NCBI GenBank assembly: GCA_022793375.1
Contig: JAAWCS010000042.1
Span: 1 to 64,000 of the forward strand
Direction of reading: 5' to 3'
Source: Lachnospiraceae bacterium
GTDB lineage: Bacteria; Bacillota; Clostridia; Lachnospirales; Lachnospiraceae
Length of the DNA stretch: 64,000 nt
Both the position numbers and the translations under genes were made by a program. This document shows positions 62,773 to 64,000 of the stretch, one piece after another. The first letter of the stretch is position 1, and each line of letters begins with the position of its first letter. The notes under the pieces are model-generated. The model was not told the origin of the DNA and searched no databases. It worked only from the letters and a program-made list of their open reading frames with translations.

Positions 62773-64000
62773 TTAACTCTTTTCGGCGGCATTCAGTCCG
62801 CTTAAAAATCGATTCATAGCTCTGGCGGCCGAAAACGTCTCGCTGCTTTTCTTGTCATCAGAACCTGATTTTGTTTTTCCGAAAATAGCTGCCGCGCCCG
62901 CCTGACGTATGATTTCATTCCCTAATTTTCTAGCTGCCCACACACATTCGTGCCGCCACTCCTCTTTTTTATGGTAAAGAATATCGTCGCGGCCGGGTTC
63001 GGGGTTGAGTCCATAAAGCCATCTTCTAAAAGGCCCGTCTATGCGGTTATAAAAATCCGCCTTGACATTTTCCGCAAAAAATGCGGAAGTTCCCTTGCTT
63101 TCCTTCGTACTGTTGCTGCCGCCGCAAGCCAAATTGACATCTTTTGCAAGCGACCACACCTTTTTGGCAATACTGTCGCAAAATTCAATGCTGTCCAGCA
63201 CCATGTTCCGCCACGACACATTCATATCGGAAAGCAGAGAAGCGTGCATTTGAAGGGAATCAGAGAAAACATTCGTCACAAAAAAGTCTTTATCACCATA
63301 CTGTACCGACACAATTCGAACATTCAAATCATAATTCTTAATCCATCCCCTTTCTTCCAGATTTTTTATCCATACAATGATTCCTGGCTGCTGATTTTTT
63401 TCGTCGCCCAAAACAGCGGCAGGGCACTCTCTCCAAAACTGTTTGGAAGCGTCATGCCGCTGCGGGATATAAACGTCTGTTTTTTTGTTGTCCGGGTTTC
63501 TCCAGACTGTCATAGGTTCCATCCATCCTGCGCCCGGCTTTTGTTCCCTGTCAAAAAAATCTCCTCCCAGCAAAAAATATCCTGTGACTTTTTTATCGTT
63601 CTTTTTCAGGTACAGACGTCTTGACTGCAGCGTGTACAACTCGGAAAAGTTATTCGGGAACGATATCTGGGTTCGTTCGCCGTCCGCGATTTTTTCTCTC
63701 TCCCAAACAGGAATTTCTTTCTCCAAAAGCTCTCTGTTTTCATTTCCCATAATCAGATTCAGCATGAGCGTTTCAAAAAGATTATCTCCTGTGACAAAAA
63801 TAATTCCCAGCTTTCCAAGCCAGCCGACGCCGACGGACGGCAGCTTCACCCCGCGTTCTTTCGATTCCCTTGAGGGTTTTGCGGAAGTATCATCATAAGC
63901 GTTCACATATAACAGCCAGCGCGCTGCCTCGGCAAAAGACATCTCTTCTTTTGCTTTTCCGCTTATATCTGCAAAAAGGCGAAGTTTATTGCTGCTTTCA
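62773..64000 (-). CDS. cas8e: Cascade large subunit Cas8e (Cse1/CasA), C-terminal part
   Basis: The reading frame is open to the window edge; the first residues visible are ESSNKLRLFADISGKAKEEMSFAEAARWLLYVNAYDD. The visible 408 or so residues include the L1-loop region and the C-terminal four-helix bundle. The segment AYDDTSAKPSRESKERGVKLPSVGVGWLGKLGIIFVTGDNLFETLMLNL is a Cse1 hallmark. It recognises the PAM and recruits Cas3. The N-terminus and cas3 lie beyond 64000. Confidence 0.93.
   Translation of the reverse strand, partial: ESSNKLRLFADISGKAKEEMSFAEAARWLLYVNAYDDTSAKPSRESKERGVKLPSVGVGWLGKLGIIFVTGDNLFETLMLNLIMGNENRELLEKEIPVWEREKIADGERTQISFPNNFSELYTLQSRRLYLKKNDKKVTGYFLLGGDFFDREQKPGAGWMEPMTVWRNPDNKKTDVYIPQRHDASKQFWRECPAAVLGDEKNQQPGIIVWIKNLEERGWIKNYDLNVRIVSVQYGDKDFFVTNVFSDSLQMHASLLSDMNVSWRNMVLDSIEFCDSIAKKVWSLAKDVNLACGGSNSTKESKGTSAFFAENVKADFYNRIDGPFRRWLYGLNPEPGRDDILYHKKEEWRHECVWAARKLGNEIIRQAGAAAIFGKTKSGSDDKKSSETFSAARAMNRFLSGLNAAEKS

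Overview
The window looks like chromosomal DNA of a spore-forming anaerobe of the Clostridia, probably Lachnospiraceae. The reasons are moderate-to-high GC, strong AGGAGG-type ribosome sites, the sporulation genes spo0A, spoIIAA-spoIIAB-sigF and spoVAA/AB/AC, a T-box leader, an L20-type leader, BglG/RAT antitermination and a PTS-rich sugar metabolism. The family-level assignment is inference; no rRNA is present. Most genes lie on the minus strand.

1-18 kb, core genome. Read on the minus strand, the order is ylxM-ffh-rpsP-khpA-rimM-trmD, then rplS, two signal peptidases around rbgA, rnhB, yraN and pgeF. Next come infC-rpmI-rplT with an attenuating leader and two tRNA genes. A terminator follows the tRNAs, and the 5' end of a group II intron begins 5 bases beyond it and runs off the left edge. 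Further right are a Fic protein, an Rpn-type nuclease with a repeat-rich tail, a membrane glycerophosphodiesterase, glycogen synthase and spo0A, whose upstream region carries Spo0A-box-like sites.

18-34 kb, mixed. A plus-strand block has an XRE regulator, an SLC13/ArsB-like permease, tRNA-Leu and a TyrA-AroB fusion. Beyond it are a patatin-like lipase, a glucitol-type PTS operon whose dehydrogenase is an unusual SAF-domain oxidoreductase, an ABC exporter with a two-component system, and a PIN-domain toxin-antitoxin pair. A 78-bp structured repeat occurs twice in tandem and once alone, each time just past an operon terminator.

34-50 kb, sporulation and metabolism. spoVAC has a sigma-G-like promoter. 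spoIIAA-spoIIAB-sigF ends in a terminator and is followed by a small membrane gene and spoVAA-spoVAB. Then come a TPR/zinc-ribbon protein, a HAD phosphatase, a secreted flavoprotein reductase with two FMN-binding domains, a LysR regulator, and valS with a T-box leader.

50-64 kb, accessory. A BglG-PTS-PHP operon carries two RAT/terminator switches, one of them written inside the 3' end of the bglG coding sequence. After three small genes comes a 36-repeat type I-E CRISPR array with its cas operon (cas8e-cse2-cas7-cas5-cas6e-cas1-cas2). Cas2 is fused to an intact DEDDh (DnaQ-like) exonuclease. In 34 of 35 spacers the first base after the repeat, on the crRNA strand, is a pyrimidine. This looks like a PAM footprint left by spacer acquisition. 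cas8e is cut by the window edge and cas3 would lie beyond it.
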